Origin: Phyllobacterium sp. 21LDTY02-6
GTDB lineage: Bacteria; Pseudomonadota; Alphaproteobacteria; Rhizobiales; Rhizobiaceae
Direction of reading: 5' to 3'
Length of the DNA stretch: 64,000 bases
Assembly (NCBI RefSeq): GCF_023554255.2
Contig: NZ_JAMJWD020000001.1
Span: 248,001 to 312,000, forward strand
Position 1 is the first letter of the stretch, and every line of letters begins with the position of its first letter. This document shows, in pieces, positions 55,581-64,000 of this stretch. Made by a program: the position numbers and the translations under genes. Below the pieces are notes generated by a model. That model was given only the letters and a program-made list of their open reading frames with translations. It was not told the origin of the DNA and ran no database searches.

Positions 55581-56186
55581 ATGGCGATGAACGTTGCAAG
55601 AAAGATGGCAAGGCAGGACCGGCGCAAGCAGCTCCTCGACAAGGCGCTGACCATTGTGCGCGAAGAGGGGACGGACGCTCTGACCCTTGGCCATCTGGCG
55701 GAATGCGCCGGTGTGAGCAAGCCGATCGCCTATGAGCATTTCGGCACGCGCAGCGGCTTGCTGATCGCGCTCTATCAGCTGCTGGACGACCAGCAGGTGG
55801 ACAAGCTCGTCGCCGCACTGGAGCAGGCGCCGAAACATCTGGAGGACGTGGCCCGGACGCTCAGCTACGCCTACATGGATTGCTGTCGCTCGATGGGTCC
55901 GGAATGGTCGGCGATTTCCGCCGCTCTCAAGGGCGACGAACAGATGGAGGCATTCCAGCTGCAGCTGATCGACGATTATGTCGACAGCTACTGCTCGATC
56001 CTCGCGCCCTACAGCAGCCTCGACCGGCAGCAATTGCGGTCGCGCTGTGTCGGCATCATCGGCGCGGCGGAAGCCATCGCCCGCGAGATGATGCGGGACA
56101 AGCTCGAAGTCTCAGCGGCCGCAGACCTGCTGCGGTCGCTGATCATGTCCTGGCTGGCGCCTAGCCGGCATGAGCCGGCTGCATGA
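55581..56186 (+). CDS. TetR/AcrR family transcriptional regulator
   Basis: A 201-residue repressor. N-terminal helix-turn-helix: RRKQLLDKALTIVREEGTDALTLGHLAECAGVSKPIAYEHFGTRSGLLIALYQ (about 11-63); the C-terminal ligand domain is helical. ATG 55581 lies 132 bases from the divergent NAD(P)-binding protein gene, with a palindrome between. Its 3' end overlaps the convergent MFS gene by 26 bases. The ligand is unknown. Confidence 0.92.
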   Translation: MAMNVARKMARQDRRKQLLDKALTIVREEGTDALTLGHLAECAGVSKPIAYEHFGTRSGLLIALYQLLDDQQVDKLVAALEQAPKHLEDVARTLSYAYMDCCRSMGPEWSAISAALKGDEQMEAFQLQLIDDYVDSYCSILAPYSSLDRQQLRSRCVGIIGAAEAIAREMMRDKLEVSAAADLLRSLIMSWLAPSRHEPAA

Positions 56187-57459
56187 CGTCCTTCTTGGCG
56201 TGCTTGCTGATCGTCAGGACGAGCAGCGCGGCGATGAGGCACAATATCCCGGCCACCATGAAGGCAGGCATGTAGGTCTGGTACTCGGTCCGCGAAAAGC
56301 CGCCGCCATAGGCCGCGGACGCTGCACCGAGCTGGTGCCCGGCGAACACCCAGCCGAAGATCAGTCCCGCCTTCTCCCGGCCGAAACGGTCGGTGGCGAG
56401 TTTCACCGTCGGCGGCACGGTGGCGATCCAGTCCAGGCCGTAGAACATGGCGAAGAGCGAAAGGCCGTAGAAGGAAAAATCGGAATAGGGCAGGTAGAGC
56501 AGCGACAGGCCGCGCAATCCGTAATACCAGAACAGCAGCCAGCGATTGTCGACACGGTCCGATAGCCAGCCGGAGCCGATCGTTCCGAAGAAGTCGAAGA
56601 AGCCCATCATGGCGAGGACGCTGGCGGCACCGACGGCGGCCAGGCCGTAATCGCCGCACAAGGCGACGAAATGCGTGCCGACAAGCCCGTTGGTGCTGGC
56701 GCCGCAAACGAAGAATGTCGCGAACAGCACCCAGAACGTGCTGCTGCCCGAAGCCTCCTTCAGTGCCAGAAGCGGCATGGTCACCAGTGTCAGAAGCCCC
56801 CCGGTCACCCTGGGCGTCGGAATCACGTCCTTGTCGCCATAGGCCGGCAGGCCGACATCGGCAGGCCTGTCGCGCATCAGGAAGAATACGGCGATGACCG
56901 CCACGGTCAAAAGCGCACAGATCAGCATGACGGCGGTGCGCCAGCCATAGGTCTCGCTCAAGGACGCCATCAGCGGCATGAAGGCAAGCTGGCCCGTGGC
57001 GGAACTGGCGGTCAACATGCCGAGTACGAGGCCGCGCCGCTCCGTGAACCAGCGAGCGGCCACTGTCGCGCCGAGCACCATGGCGGTCAGGCCGGTTCCG
57101 AAACCGACCACGACGCCCCAAAGCATGATCAACTGCCAGATTTCAGTCATGGCCAGCGATGCGAAGAGCCCGCCCACGATCAGGGCCAGCGCGACGCAAA
57201 CGACCCGCCTCACTCCGAAATAATTCATGAAAGCCGCCGCAAATGGCCCCATCAGGCCGAAAAGCAGCAGGCGAATCGAAAAGGCGATGGCGATATCGCG
57301 TGTTTCCCAGCCGAATTCCTTTTCCAGCGGAACAATAAGAACGCCCGGAGCGCCCACCGCTGCGGCCGTGACGAGCATGGTGAGAAAGGTGACTGCGACA
57401 ACGACCCAGCCGTAGTGGACGTTGCGCTTCGCGAGAATATTTGCCAGCGGAGTGGAAAG
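56161..57459 (-). CDS. MFS transporter
   Basis: A 432-residue major facilitator protein with 12 predicted helices. N-terminal half: NVHYGWVVVAVTFLTMLVTAAAVGAPG, then the loop GPFAAAFMNYFGVRRVV (motif A-like), and RGLVLGMLTASSATGQLAFMPL; C-terminal half includes GFFDFFGTIGSGWLSDRVDNRW. The layout fits monocarboxylate/oxalate-formate antiporter (OFA)-type relatives. The start 57459 is chosen (MLSTPLANI); the frame extends 7 codons further. It diverges from a TetR gene at 57637 across two palindromic sites and likely is its target. Confidence 0.88.
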   Translation of the reverse strand, partial: LSTPLANILAKRNVHYGWVVVAVTFLTMLVTAAAVGAPGVLIVPLEKEFGWETRDIAIAFSIRLLLFGLMGPFAAAFMNYFGVRRVVCVALALIVGGLFASLAMTEIWQLIMLWGVVVGFGTGLTAMVLGATVAARWFTERRGLVLGMLTASSATGQLAFMPLMASLSETYGWRTAVMLICALLTVAVIAVFFLMRDRPADVGLPAYGDKDVIPTPRVTGGLLTLVTMPLLALKEASGSSTFWVLFATFFVCGASTNGLVGTHFVALCGDYGLAAVGAASVLAMMGFFDFFGTIGSGWLSDRVDNRWLLFWYYGLRGLSLLYLPYSDFSFYGLSLFAMFYGLDWIATVPPTVKLATDRFGREKAGLIFGWVFAGHQLGAASAAYGGGFSRTEYQTYMPAFMVAGILCLIAALLVLTISKHAKKDVMQPAHAG

Positions 57460-57509
57460 CATGAGCGATCTTTCAAACAAGGAGAGCGATGACTATATCG
57501 ATAAGTTAG

Positions 57510-57549
57510 ATGATGGTCATCATATTTGACTATTCATGACGAGCATCAT
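57510..57549. promoter_or_regulatory. Two candidate TetR operators in the MFS-TetR divergent region
   Basis: ATGATG-GT-CATCAT (57510-57523) is a perfect arm pair, and ATGACG-AG-CATCAT (57536-57549) differs by one base. Their starts are 26 bases apart, about 2.5 helical turns. Both lie between the MFS start (57459) and the TetR start (57637), consistent with a repressor blocking both promoters. Confidence 0.7.
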
Positions 57550-57636
57550 ATAAATTGTCAAGAGACCGATCCCAGGAAAAGCGGAAGCATTCCCGACTGG
57601 GGGAGAACGCATCCTTGTAGAGGAAGGGGAGCGCAG

Positions 57637-58230
57637 ATGCGCGTCAGTAAGGAGCAGGCAGCGGAGAACCGCGCCCGTATCGTCGAGGTCGCGAGCAGGC
57701 AGTTCCGGCAGAAGGGATTTGGCGGCATCGGCGTCGCCGATGTGATGAAGCAGGCGGGCCTGACGCATGGCGGCTTCTATGGCCACTTCGCGTCCAAGGA
57801 CGATCTCATCGCCGAATCATGCGATGCGGCGATGAAACGCTCGGCCGAGAAATGGTCGCAACTGGTCGAGCAGGATCGCGAAAGCGCGCTCGACGCCATC
57901 ATCCTGTCCTATCTCAGCAAGACCCATGAGGGCAATCTCGCCAATAGCTGCACCATGTCAATGCTCGCGCCGGACATTGCCCGGCATGGCGGCGAGGTGC
58001 AGGCGCGCTTCACCGAAGGCACCAAGCGGCTGCTCGACATCATGTCGCTGGTGGTCGACGAGCCTTCGCAGCAGGCGAAGCGGAAGAAGGCGCTGGAGAT
58101 AATGGCAGGCCTGGTCGGCGCCGTGGTTCTGTCCCGTGCATCGGATGATCCGGATTTCGCCGATGAAATCCTCGATGCGGTTCGGTCCGGTTTCCAGGGC
58201 TCCGAGCCGGAAAGCGGAAATACGCCTTAA
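57637..58230 (+). CDS. TetR/AcrR family transcriptional regulator
   Basis: A 197-residue repressor: NRARIVEVASRQFRQKGFGGIGVADVMKQAGLTHGGFYGHFASKDDLIAESC gives the helix-turn-helix with the frequent THGGFYGHF recognition helix. A C-terminal ligand domain with CTMSMLAPDIARHGGEV follows. ATG 57637 has the excellent ribosome site AGGAAGGGGAGCGCAG; upstream in-frame Met lacks one. It probably controls the divergent MFS gene and itself. It converges on uvrB with 19 bases between. Confidence 0.92.
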   Translation: MRVSKEQAAENRARIVEVASRQFRQKGFGGIGVADVMKQAGLTHGGFYGHFASKDDLIAESCDAAMKRSAEKWSQLVEQDRESALDAIILSYLSKTHEGNLANSCTMSMLAPDIARHGGEVQARFTEGTKRLLDIMSLVVDEPSQQAKRKKALEIMAGLVGAVVLSRASDDPDFADEILDAVRSGFQGSEPESGNTP

Positions 58231-58249
58231 AATATCGACCCAGCCGCGA

Positions 58250-61057
58250 TCAGCGGCCGGGACGCCCCGTCTTGCCTGGGCGGCGCTTGCGCTTGCCGTC
58301 ATCCTCATAGGAGCCAGCCCCCGCTCGCTCGCGGCGGATGATGGCGTGATCATTGCGGTTCGTGCCGGTGAAGGCCGGCTTTTCCGGGATATTGCCCGGC
58401 AGCGGCTTCTCGGTTCGTCCCACTGTCATCTCGTCCAGCGTGTTCTTGCGGAAACCCTTCGGCGCGAGCGGCCGGGTGCTGTCGCCGCCCATTTCGTCGA
58501 GATGCGGCTTGCGGAAGACGCCGGCCGGCGTTTCGCCATCTTCGGTGACGACGCGGTGAGCGGCCCGTCCGGCATTGTGCCGGCCCTTGGTGCGCCCCGT
58601 GACAGGACTTTCCAGCTCTACTTCGCGGGCCATCGGATCGTCGGAAATGGCAAGTTCCGTATCGCGCAGGCGCTTGATCTCGTCGCGCAGCCGTGCGGCG
58701 ACCTCGAAGTCGAGATCGTCGGCGGCGTCGCGCATCTGGCGCTGCAGATGTTCGAGATGCGCCTTGAGATTATTGCCGACCATTGTACCGGAATCGGCAA
58801 AGCCGGAAATATCCGCCATGACGTGGTCGCGCTCGTAGACGCTGTTGAGGATATCGCCGATATTCTTCTTCACGCTTGCCGGCGTTATGCCGTGGGCGAT
58901 GTTGTAGGCCTCCTGCTTCTCGCGGCGGCGGCTGGTTTCCGCCATCGCCCGTTCCATCGACCCGGTAATATGGTCGGCGTAGAGGATGACCTTGCCGTCG
59001 ACATTTCGCGCGGCGCGGCCGATCGTCTGGATCAGCGAGGTTTCAGACCGGAGGAAGCCTTCCTTGTCCGCATCCAGAATGGCGACGAAGCCGCATTCCG
59101 GTATGTCCAGGCCCTCGCGCAGCAGGTTGATGCCCACCAGCACGTCGAAAGCGCCGAGGCGCAGGTCGCGCAGGATCTCGATGCGTTCCAGCGTGTCGAT
59201 GTCGGAATGCATGTAGCGCACGCGGATGTTCTGCTCGTGGAGATATTCCGTCAGGTCCTCGGCCATCCGCTTGGTCAGCACGGTGACGAGCGTGCGGTAG
59301 CCCTTTGCGGTCGTCTCGCGGATTTCGCCCAGCACATCGTCGACCTGCGACTTTGCGGGGCGAACCTCGACCGGCGGGTCGATAAGACCGGTCGGGCGGA
59401 TGACCTGCTCGGCGAACACGCCGCCGGACTCCTCCATCTCCCAGCCACCCGGCGTCGCGGAGACGGCAACGGTCTGCGGCCGCATCGCGTCCCACTCTTC
59501 GAAACGCAGCGGCCGGTTGTCCATGCAGGAGGGCAGGCGAAAGCCATATTCCGCCAGCGTGGCCTTGCGCCGAAAGTCGCCCTTGTACATCGCGCCGATC
59601 TGCGGCACGGTCACATGGCTTTCGTCGATGAAGACCAGCGCATTGTCGGGGATGTACTCGAAAAGAGTGGGCGGCGGCTCGCCCGGCTTGCGGCCGGTGA
59701 GATAGCGCGAATAGTTCTCGATGCCGGCGCAGGAACCTGTCGCTTCAAGCATTTCGAGATCGAATGTGCAGCGTTGCTCGAGGCGCTGGGCCTCCAGCAG
59801 CCGCCCGGCCTCAGTCAGTTCCACCAGCCGGTGCTTGAGTTCTTCACGGATCGACTTGATCGCCTGGTTCAGCGTCGGCCGCGGCGTCACATAATGCGAA
59901 TTCGCGTAGATCTTGACCGAGCGCAGGTCGCCGGTCTTGTGGCCGGTCAGCGGATCGAATTCGGTAATTGCCTCGATTTCATCGCCGAAAAGCGAAATTC
60001 GCCAGGCGCGATCCTCCAAATGGGCGGGGAAAAGCTCGATCGTATCGCCGCGCACCCGAAACGAGCCACGGGAGAAATCCGCCTCGCGGCGCTTGTACTG
60101 CTGGGCCACGAGGTCGGCGAGCAGCGCGCGCTGGTCGAGCCGGTCGCCGATCTTCATTTCGAAGGTCATCGCCGTATAGGTTTCGACCGAACCGATACCG
60201 TAGATGCACGATACCGAGGCGACGATGATCACATCGTCGCGCTCCAGCAGCGAACGGGTAGCCGAGTGCCGCATTCGATCGATCTGCTCGTTTATCGAGG
60301 ATTCCTTCTCGATATAGGTGTCGGAGCGCGGCACATAGGCTTCCGGCTGGTAATAATCGTAGTAGGAAACGAAATACTCGACGGCATTGTTGGGGAAGAA
60401 CGACTTGAACTCGCCATAGAGCTGCGCGGCAAGGGTCTTGTTCGGCGCCAGGATGAGAGCCGGCCGCTGCGTCGCCTCGATCACCTTCGCCATGGTGAAG
60501 GTCTTGCCGGAGCCGGTGACGCCGAGAAGGACCTGCGTCCGGTCGTCATCGCCGATGCCGGAAACAAGGTCGGCAATGGCCGTCGGCTGGTCGCCGGACG
60601 GCGTATAGTCCGTCTCCATGCGGATCGGGATGCCACCTTCCGATTTCTGCGGGCGCGCGGGCCGATGCGGCTGCCAGGCCGTGCCGTTCTTGAACAGCGG
60701 GTTGCCGCTCTCGATCAGGGCGGACAGGGCGGCGACGGTAGCCGTGGCGCCGCCGGGCGCTATGCTGCCGGCGTCTTCCAGCGAAATGTCCAGCCCCGCG
60801 ACCGGATTGAGACCGGCGGCGGCGCGCGTCTTGGGATCGGATGAGCCGCCGATCGACGTGCCACGCGACGTGCGCGCGGCAGGCGCTTCCTTTGCGGGTT
60901 TCTTCGTCCTGGCGCGCGGCTTTGCAGCCTGATCCGACTGTTTCGTTATGCCGACAGCCCAATCGCTGATGCTGCCGGAAAGCGGCGTGCCTTCCAGCTC
61001 CGGTTGCGGGGTTTCGCCGAAACCGTCGGTGCTGTGTTTCGATGGTGACTTGGTCAT
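58250..61057 (-). CDS. uvrB: Excinuclease ABC subunit B
   Basis: A 935-residue DNA-repair helicase-like protein of nucleotide excision repair. Canonical UvrB starts near residue 147 ([18 protein letters not shown]), with Walker [17 protein letters not shown], the beta-hairpin region [25 protein letters not shown], helicase motifs [10 protein letters not shown] and [39 protein letters not shown], and a UVR-type motif near [12 protein letters not shown]. The first ~145 residues are a Lys/Ala-rich extension ending in [18 protein letters not shown], and a ~100-residue tail follows the UVR part; both are usual in Rhizobiales. The start is ATG 61057. Confidence 0.96.
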   Translation of the reverse strand: MTKSPSKHSTDGFGETPQPELEGTPLSGSISDWAVGITKQSDQAAKPRARTKKPAKEAPAARTSRGTSIGGSSDPKTRAAAGLNPVAGLDISLEDAGSIAPGGATATVAALSALIESGNPLFKNGTAWQPHRPARPQKSEGGIPIRMETDYTPSGDQPTAIADLVSGIGDDDRTQVLLGVTGSGKTFTMAKVIEATQRPALILAPNKTLAAQLYGEFKSFFPNNAVEYFVSYYDYYQPEAYVPRSDTYIEKESSINEQIDRMRHSATRSLLERDDVIIVASVSCIYGIGSVETYTAMTFEMKIGDRLDQRALLADLVAQQYKRREADFSRGSFRVRGDTIELFPAHLEDRAWRISLFGDEIEAITEFDPLTGHKTGDLRSVKIYANSHYVTPRPTLNQAIKSIREELKHRLVELTEAGRLLEAQRLEQRCTFDLEMLEATGSCAGIENYSRYLTGRKPGEPPPTLFEYIPDNALVFIDESHVTVPQIGAMYKGDFRRKATLAEYGFRLPSCMDNRPLRFEEWDAMRPQTVAVSATPGGWEMEESGGVFAEQVIRPTGLIDPPVEVRPAKSQVDDVLGEIRETTAKGYRTLVTVLTKRMAEDLTEYLHEQNIRVRYMHSDIDTLERIEILRDLRLGAFDVLVGINLLREGLDIPECGFVAILDADKEGFLRSETSLIQTIGRAARNVDGKVILYADHITGSMERAMAETSRRREKQEAYNIAHGITPASVKKNIGDILNSVYERDHVMADISGFADSGTMVGNNLKAHLEHLQRQMRDAADDLDFEVAARLRDEIKRLRDTELAISDDPMAREVELESPVTGRTKGRHNAGRAAHRVVTEDGETPAGVFRKPHLDEMGGDSTRPLAPKGFRKNTLDEMTVGRTEKPLPGNIPEKPAFTGTNRNDHAIIRRERAGAGSYEDDGKRKRRPGKTGRPGR

Positions 61058-61171
61058 GGGGCAAATATGGTTAGAGTCTGCCGAAATGGAAAGGGGCATC
61101 GCCCGGAAAGCGCACCGCCGACACAACCTCCTGACACCAAGCTGTCAGGAAGTTGTCATGAAATGCGGCGT

Positions 61172-62071
61172 TCAGGGACGGAAAATATTGCTCCGGTGAT
61201 AGTGCAGCAATCCCTGGTGCGGCCAGTGATAAGGGTCTTTCGGCAGGTGTATGCGCGCCGGCTTCCTGATCAGGAGGTCGCACACCGCTTTCTGCCCCGC
61301 AATGACCGAGGACACCAGTATCGTGTAATCCGCGTCGATCGACAGCAGGCCCTTGTCGAACAGCCAGTGGATGGTGCGGCTGAGGGCGATACCGTTTCCG
61401 GCGGAGTCGGAACCGGATTTTTCGATCGGCCGGATATGCGCGCATTCGATCTCATGCCGGCCGTCCGGAGCCTGGAGGCAGGTGCCCGTCATGGCACAGG
61501 TACATCCATAGGCCTCGCCGATAAGCCGGCGGAAGGCGCGGTCGCGCAGGAGCGGCGAGGTGAGAATCCGGGTGCGTTCATCGGCGGGAGGAGGGTCTTC
61601 CCCAAAGCCGAAGCCGTAATTGGCGTGGCCAATCCGGGGCGGTTCGATCCATGCCTCGCCCATGCCGGCGCGCAGGATGGTCATGCAATCCTCGTCCGAC
61701 AGGCGCCGGGCTTCCTGCTGCACCAGCGATGAATTTACCGAACCGTCGATCTGGCGCATGGCCGATTCGTAATAGGAACTGGGATAGGGCGCGCGGAAGG
61801 GCACGGGACGCGGGAACTCGAAATATTGCTCCACCTTGGCAAGCCAGTAGGCCGGATCCGCGGTGGGGCGGATGGCGGCGACGCTGGCGGCAGCGAAATA
61901 GCCGGCCAGGCGGCCAGCATAGGCCTCGTTGGGGCGGCGCGGGCGAAGAAAAATGACCCAGTCGCCGAGCTGCTCGCCGATAATGTCGAGATATTTCGTC
62001 CGAAAGCGGAATCCAGCCTGAAGCGGCCCAACGCTCCCGACGCCGGAGCGAACGTTGAAAATGGCTGCCAT
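61172..62071 (-). CDS. HNH endonuclease-type protein
   Basis: A 299-residue protein with a C-terminal HNH domain: CTCAMTGTCLQAPDGRHEIECAHIRPIEKSGSDSAGNGIALSRTIHWLFDKGLLSID, where the His in ECAHI and the N and H downstream form the active site. The N-terminal half (about 1-190) has no named domain. Similar proteins are annotated as HNH or restriction endonucleases in rhizobia. It has no methylase next to it, so a restriction-modification system is not evident. The substrate (DNA) is inferred from the HNH fold. Confidence 0.85.
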   Translation of the reverse strand: MAAIFNVRSGVGSVGPLQAGFRFRTKYLDIIGEQLGDWVIFLRPRRPNEAYAGRLAGYFAAASVAAIRPTADPAYWLAKVEQYFEFPRPVPFRAPYPSSYYESAMRQIDGSVNSSLVQQEARRLSDEDCMTILRAGMGEAWIEPPRIGHANYGFGFGEDPPPADERTRILTSPLLRDRAFRRLIGEAYGCTCAMTGTCLQAPDGRHEIECAHIRPIEKSGSDSAGNGIALSRTIHWLFDKGLLSIDADYTILVSSVIAGQKAVCDLLIRKPARIHLPKDPYHWPHQGLLHYHRSNIFRP

Positions 62072-62154
62072 GCGGCGGAATCACTGCTCGTCATTTCCAC
62101 GACAGCATGGCTCAGCCTGCCCGAATGCGAAACGAACCCCAAATTGCAAATGCG

Positions 62155-62189
62155 GGCTTCAGCCGCAACTCAGGCGCCGGCTTCAGCCG
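62155..62189. repeat. 11-bp direct repeat at the SemiSWEET 3' end
   Basis: GGCTTCAGCCG occurs at 62155-62165 and 62179-62189 (24-base period). The second copy contains the reverse complement of the SemiSWEET stop codon (TCA at 62183-62185), so one copy is the gene end itself and the other is just downstream. Confidence 0.65.
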
Positions 62190-62440
62190 TAGCGCAACTT
62201 CAGGCCGAGAATGGTCAGGATGAGGAGCAATGTCAGGCCATTGGCGGCGATGACCGGCCAGGAGCCGATCAGGAGCCCGTAGCAGAGCCAGAGAAAGACG
62301 CCGAGGGCGAGCGAAACATTGGTGATCAGCGAAATGCTGGCCGTTTCGCGGTAACGAACGATCTTCATGATCTGGGGGATCCAGCACATGGTCGTGATGA
62401 TGGCAGCAAGACTGCCGACAAGCTCGATATGGAACGGCAC
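62183..62440 (-). CDS. SemiSWEET family sugar transporter
   Basis: An 85-residue three-helix membrane protein; a dimer forms the sugar pathway. Helix 1 is VGSLAAIITTMCWIPQIMKI with the conserved PQ motif, then SISLITNVSLALGVFLWLCYGLLIGSWPVIAANGLTLLLILTIL. Length is exactly right for the family. The substrate is a sugar or related solute, not determined. A short direct repeat overlaps its 3' end. It lies 111 bases downstream of the HNH gene's start on the same strand side. Confidence 0.9.
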   Translation of the reverse strand: MPFHIELVGSLAAIITTMCWIPQIMKIVRYRETASISLITNVSLALGVFLWLCYGLLIGSWPVIAANGLTLLLILTILGLKLRYG

Positions 62441-62572
62441 GGACGGCTCTTTCGCGCAAGAAAATAAAAACAGTATATGAGCGGTTTCATCGCTAAAATA
62501 CAGCGGAATCGTGACGTAACCCGCCGAATTCCGTCAGGTTTTTCATAGGGCTTACCCGCAGCGGCCGCAGTT

Positions 62573-63742
62573 CTATCGGACGACGTCGAGCAGGCGCGCC
62601 GGCAGGTAGATCACCAGCGATGCCGCCCCGGTGATGACGGAGGTTCCGTCGGCCAGAACGGCCTGTCCCGGTGATTGCTCGTCGCCTTCGAGGACGCGCT
62701 GCGAAAGCTCGCCGCTCCGCGCCATTTTCATGAGCGTGGGCGAGCTCGCAAAGACGCCGTGTGAGCCTCCGTCGAGCGATGACGCATCGAGCACGACGAT
62801 GCCGAGACTCTGCAGCGCGGGAATGCTGGAGCCGTCGCCGACCCGCGGATGGCCACCGACGATCCGGCTGGAGACGTTGAGGGCGCGGTCCGCGCGGGAA
62901 ACCAGCACCGTGAACGGCTTTGGCAGGGTGCCGATATCCTCGGCCTGCTGCTGGAAGACGTCGATGTCGATATCCGGCGCAGCGAGCATCACGCCGGAGA
63001 AGCGGTTGAAGACCGCGCGGTCGCCGCTTTCCGCCAATTCCTTCAGCGCCTCCATGACGACGAAAGAGCCCATGGAATGGCCGAGCAGCAGTATCTTGCT
63101 CGCATTGGAACGCGCCGCTACGCGCAGCGTCTCCGCCAGGCCGTCGCGGCCGAAGGTGGCGCTGTCGCGATCATAGACGTAAAGACCGATGGAGCCGGCT
63201 GACGGCCAGGCATAGTGCAGCGTGACGCCGGGAATCGCGTAATCATGCGCGATCTGCGCGGCGCGAAAGACGCTGTCGGCAAAATTATTGTTGTAGCCAT
63301 GGACGAAGACGAGCAATTCGCGCTGATTGGCGGGCCGGCGCGCGAGCTCGGCGTTCAATTTGTCCAGAAACAGTTGCTCCCTGTCATAGGGCTGGAAAAT
63401 GGTCGCGGCGAAGTTGCGGGCCGGATTCGGCTTGGTCGTCGATTTTTCCACCTGGCCGGATTTGTGGCTCGGCGGAATGCCGATATCCACCCGCGCAAAG
63501 TTCAGCTCGGCGGAACGTCTGGCGGAAAATGGCAAGGAAAGATTGTCGGAGCGCTCGCGGCTGGTTGCGACGAAGATCGGGACAACCGCCTTCGGCCCCT
63601 TGGTTTCGCTCAGCCTCGGGGCTGGCACAGCCGCGCTTGCCTTGACAATGCCTGTCTCCTTTAGCCCCAGGACCGCCTTCCCGCCGCAGCCGGCAAGGAG
63701 GAACGGGATGAGCAGAATGACTGACAGACGCGACAACGCCAT
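62573..63742 (-). CDS. Alpha/beta hydrolase lipoprotein (DUF900-like)
   Basis: A 389-residue predicted lipoprotein. Signal with lipobox LLAGC (Cys about 18), then a linker and the hydrolase fold: ELLVFVHGYNNNFADSVFRAAQI, nucleophile GHSMGSFVVMEALKEL, acid in SRADRAL and the His in GGSHGVF. This is the DUF900 esterase-like family found anchored in the envelope of alphaproteobacteria. The catalytic triad appears intact. The substrate is unknown. It is the last complete gene of the window. Confidence 0.88.
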   Translation of the reverse strand: MALSRLSVILLIPFLLAGCGGKAVLGLKETGIVKASAAVPAPRLSETKGPKAVVPIFVATSRERSDNLSLPFSARRSAELNFARVDIGIPPSHKSGQVEKSTTKPNPARNFAATIFQPYDREQLFLDKLNAELARRPANQRELLVFVHGYNNNFADSVFRAAQIAHDYAIPGVTLHYAWPSAGSIGLYVYDRDSATFGRDGLAETLRVAARSNASKILLLGHSMGSFVVMEALKELAESGDRAVFNRFSGVMLAAPDIDIDVFQQQAEDIGTLPKPFTVLVSRADRALNVSSRIVGGHPRVGDGSSIPALQSLGIVVLDASSLDGGSHGVFASSPTLMKMARSGELSQRVLEGDEQSPGQAVLADGTSVITGAASLVIYLPARLLDVVR

Positions 63743-63888
63743 GGCTCAACTCCACACTACCATGCACCGCTTGAAACAGTATTTTGCCGCCGCTGCAACC
63801 GCAATCGCCATTTGCGCGGCTTGTCGTGCTGCCTATTTCGCCGCGCGTGACAAATTTTCCACAGCCGTACCGCGTCCGCAGGGGGCGG

Positions 63889-64000
63889 TTACAGCGGCAG
63901 CGGGTCGCGCCCCATGCCGAGATGAAGCTCATGACCGGTATAGGCGTGGCGCTCGGCAACTTCCTCGTCCAGTTCAACGCCGAGGCCGGGTTCGGTCGGC
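63889..64000 (-). CDS. Enolase-superfamily enzyme, C-terminal end (truncated by window)
   Basis: The last ~36 codons of a minus-strand gene end at TAA (63889-63891). The protein tail reads PTEPGLGVELDEEVAERHAY, then TGHELHLGMGRDPLPL. PxEPGLGVxxDE is the characteristic C-terminal end of mandelate racemase / muconate lactonizing / galactonate dehydratase-type enzymes. Only the tail is seen, so the sugar acid or substrate cannot be assigned. Confidence 0.7.
   Translation of the reverse strand, partial: PTEPGLGVELDEEVAERHAYTGHELHLGMGRDPLPL

Noticed and set aside
58136-60844. 902-codon frame antisense to uvrB
   Set aside because: It is a GC-driven mirror of uvrB; no domain or ribosome site supports it.
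63761-64000. Plus-strand frame near the window end with a signal-like start
   Set aside because: It overlaps the enolase-superfamily tail on the minus strand and quickly becomes Arg-rich.

Overview
The window is high-GC, gene-dense chromosome of an alphaproteobacterium, almost certainly order Hyphomicrobiales (Rhizobiales). The evidence is a fused TrpE-TrpG anthranilate synthase behind a short Trp-rich leader, separate petA-petB-petC genes, a UvrB with the long N-terminal extension typical of this order, a BA14K-family protein, a DUF1285 - CoA pyrophosphatase - CCA-transferase cluster and an lgt - midA - pgeF - M24 cluster. Gene content and order resemble Brucella and its relatives, but the genus cannot be fixed from sequence reading alone. 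I see no rRNA, tRNA, CRISPR array, phage, insertion sequence or plasmid gene, so this is core rather than accessory DNA.

Layout. 1-8150: end of formate-THF ligase, trp attenuator and trpE(G), a cation efflux protein, a secreted alpha/beta hydrolase, a Leu-rich leader and leuA, and a membrane-anchored hypothetical. 8150-12063: metallophosphoesterase, a 730-base repeat-bearing gap, Nudix hydrolase, glutathionyl-hydroquinone reductase and a GNAT enzyme. 12070-18891: a four-gene minus-strand operon (MoxR ATPase, DUF58, a BatA/DUF4159 membrane protein and a second large membrane protein). 19015-21529: DUF1285, Nudix CoA pyrophosphatase and CCA transferase, with overlapping ends. 21613-25183: small zinc-ribbon-like protein, a 32-bp hairpin tandem array, hemF, an orphan branched-chain amino acid binding protein and trmL. 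25517-29360: two consecutive MsbA-like ABC exporters. 29546-32312: cytochrome bc1 (petABC) with a clear terminator. 32445-42453: apt, then a long minus-strand block (two MaoC proteins, ychF, pth, rplY, prs, lipoprotein, M24 protein, pgeF, midA, lgt).

42695-49692: ubiK, small acidic protein, YbjN, CsaA, then a histidine kinase / OmpR-type regulator / MarR regulator group resembling petP-petR, facing ilvE, a glycine-zipper protein and an MBL hydrolase. 49743-54318: BA14K protein, cold-shock protein, SLT-SPOR transglycosylase, HAD hydrolase and a HerA-like ATPase. 54435-58230: two TetR regulators with a saccharopine-dehydrogenase-like protein and an MFS transporter; both intergenic regions carry palindromic candidate operators. 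58250-64000: uvrB, HNH endonuclease, SemiSWEET, lipoprotein hydrolase and the tail of an enolase-superfamily gene.

The most interesting signals are regulatory or structural rather than a new enzyme system: two amino-acid leader-peptide attenuators (trp, with an apparently leaderless trpL, and leu), a set of short tandem duplications anchored on the 3' ends of three genes, two TetR operator regions, an M24 protein lacking the usual metal ligands, and the poorly understood MoxR-DUF58-DUF4159 operon.
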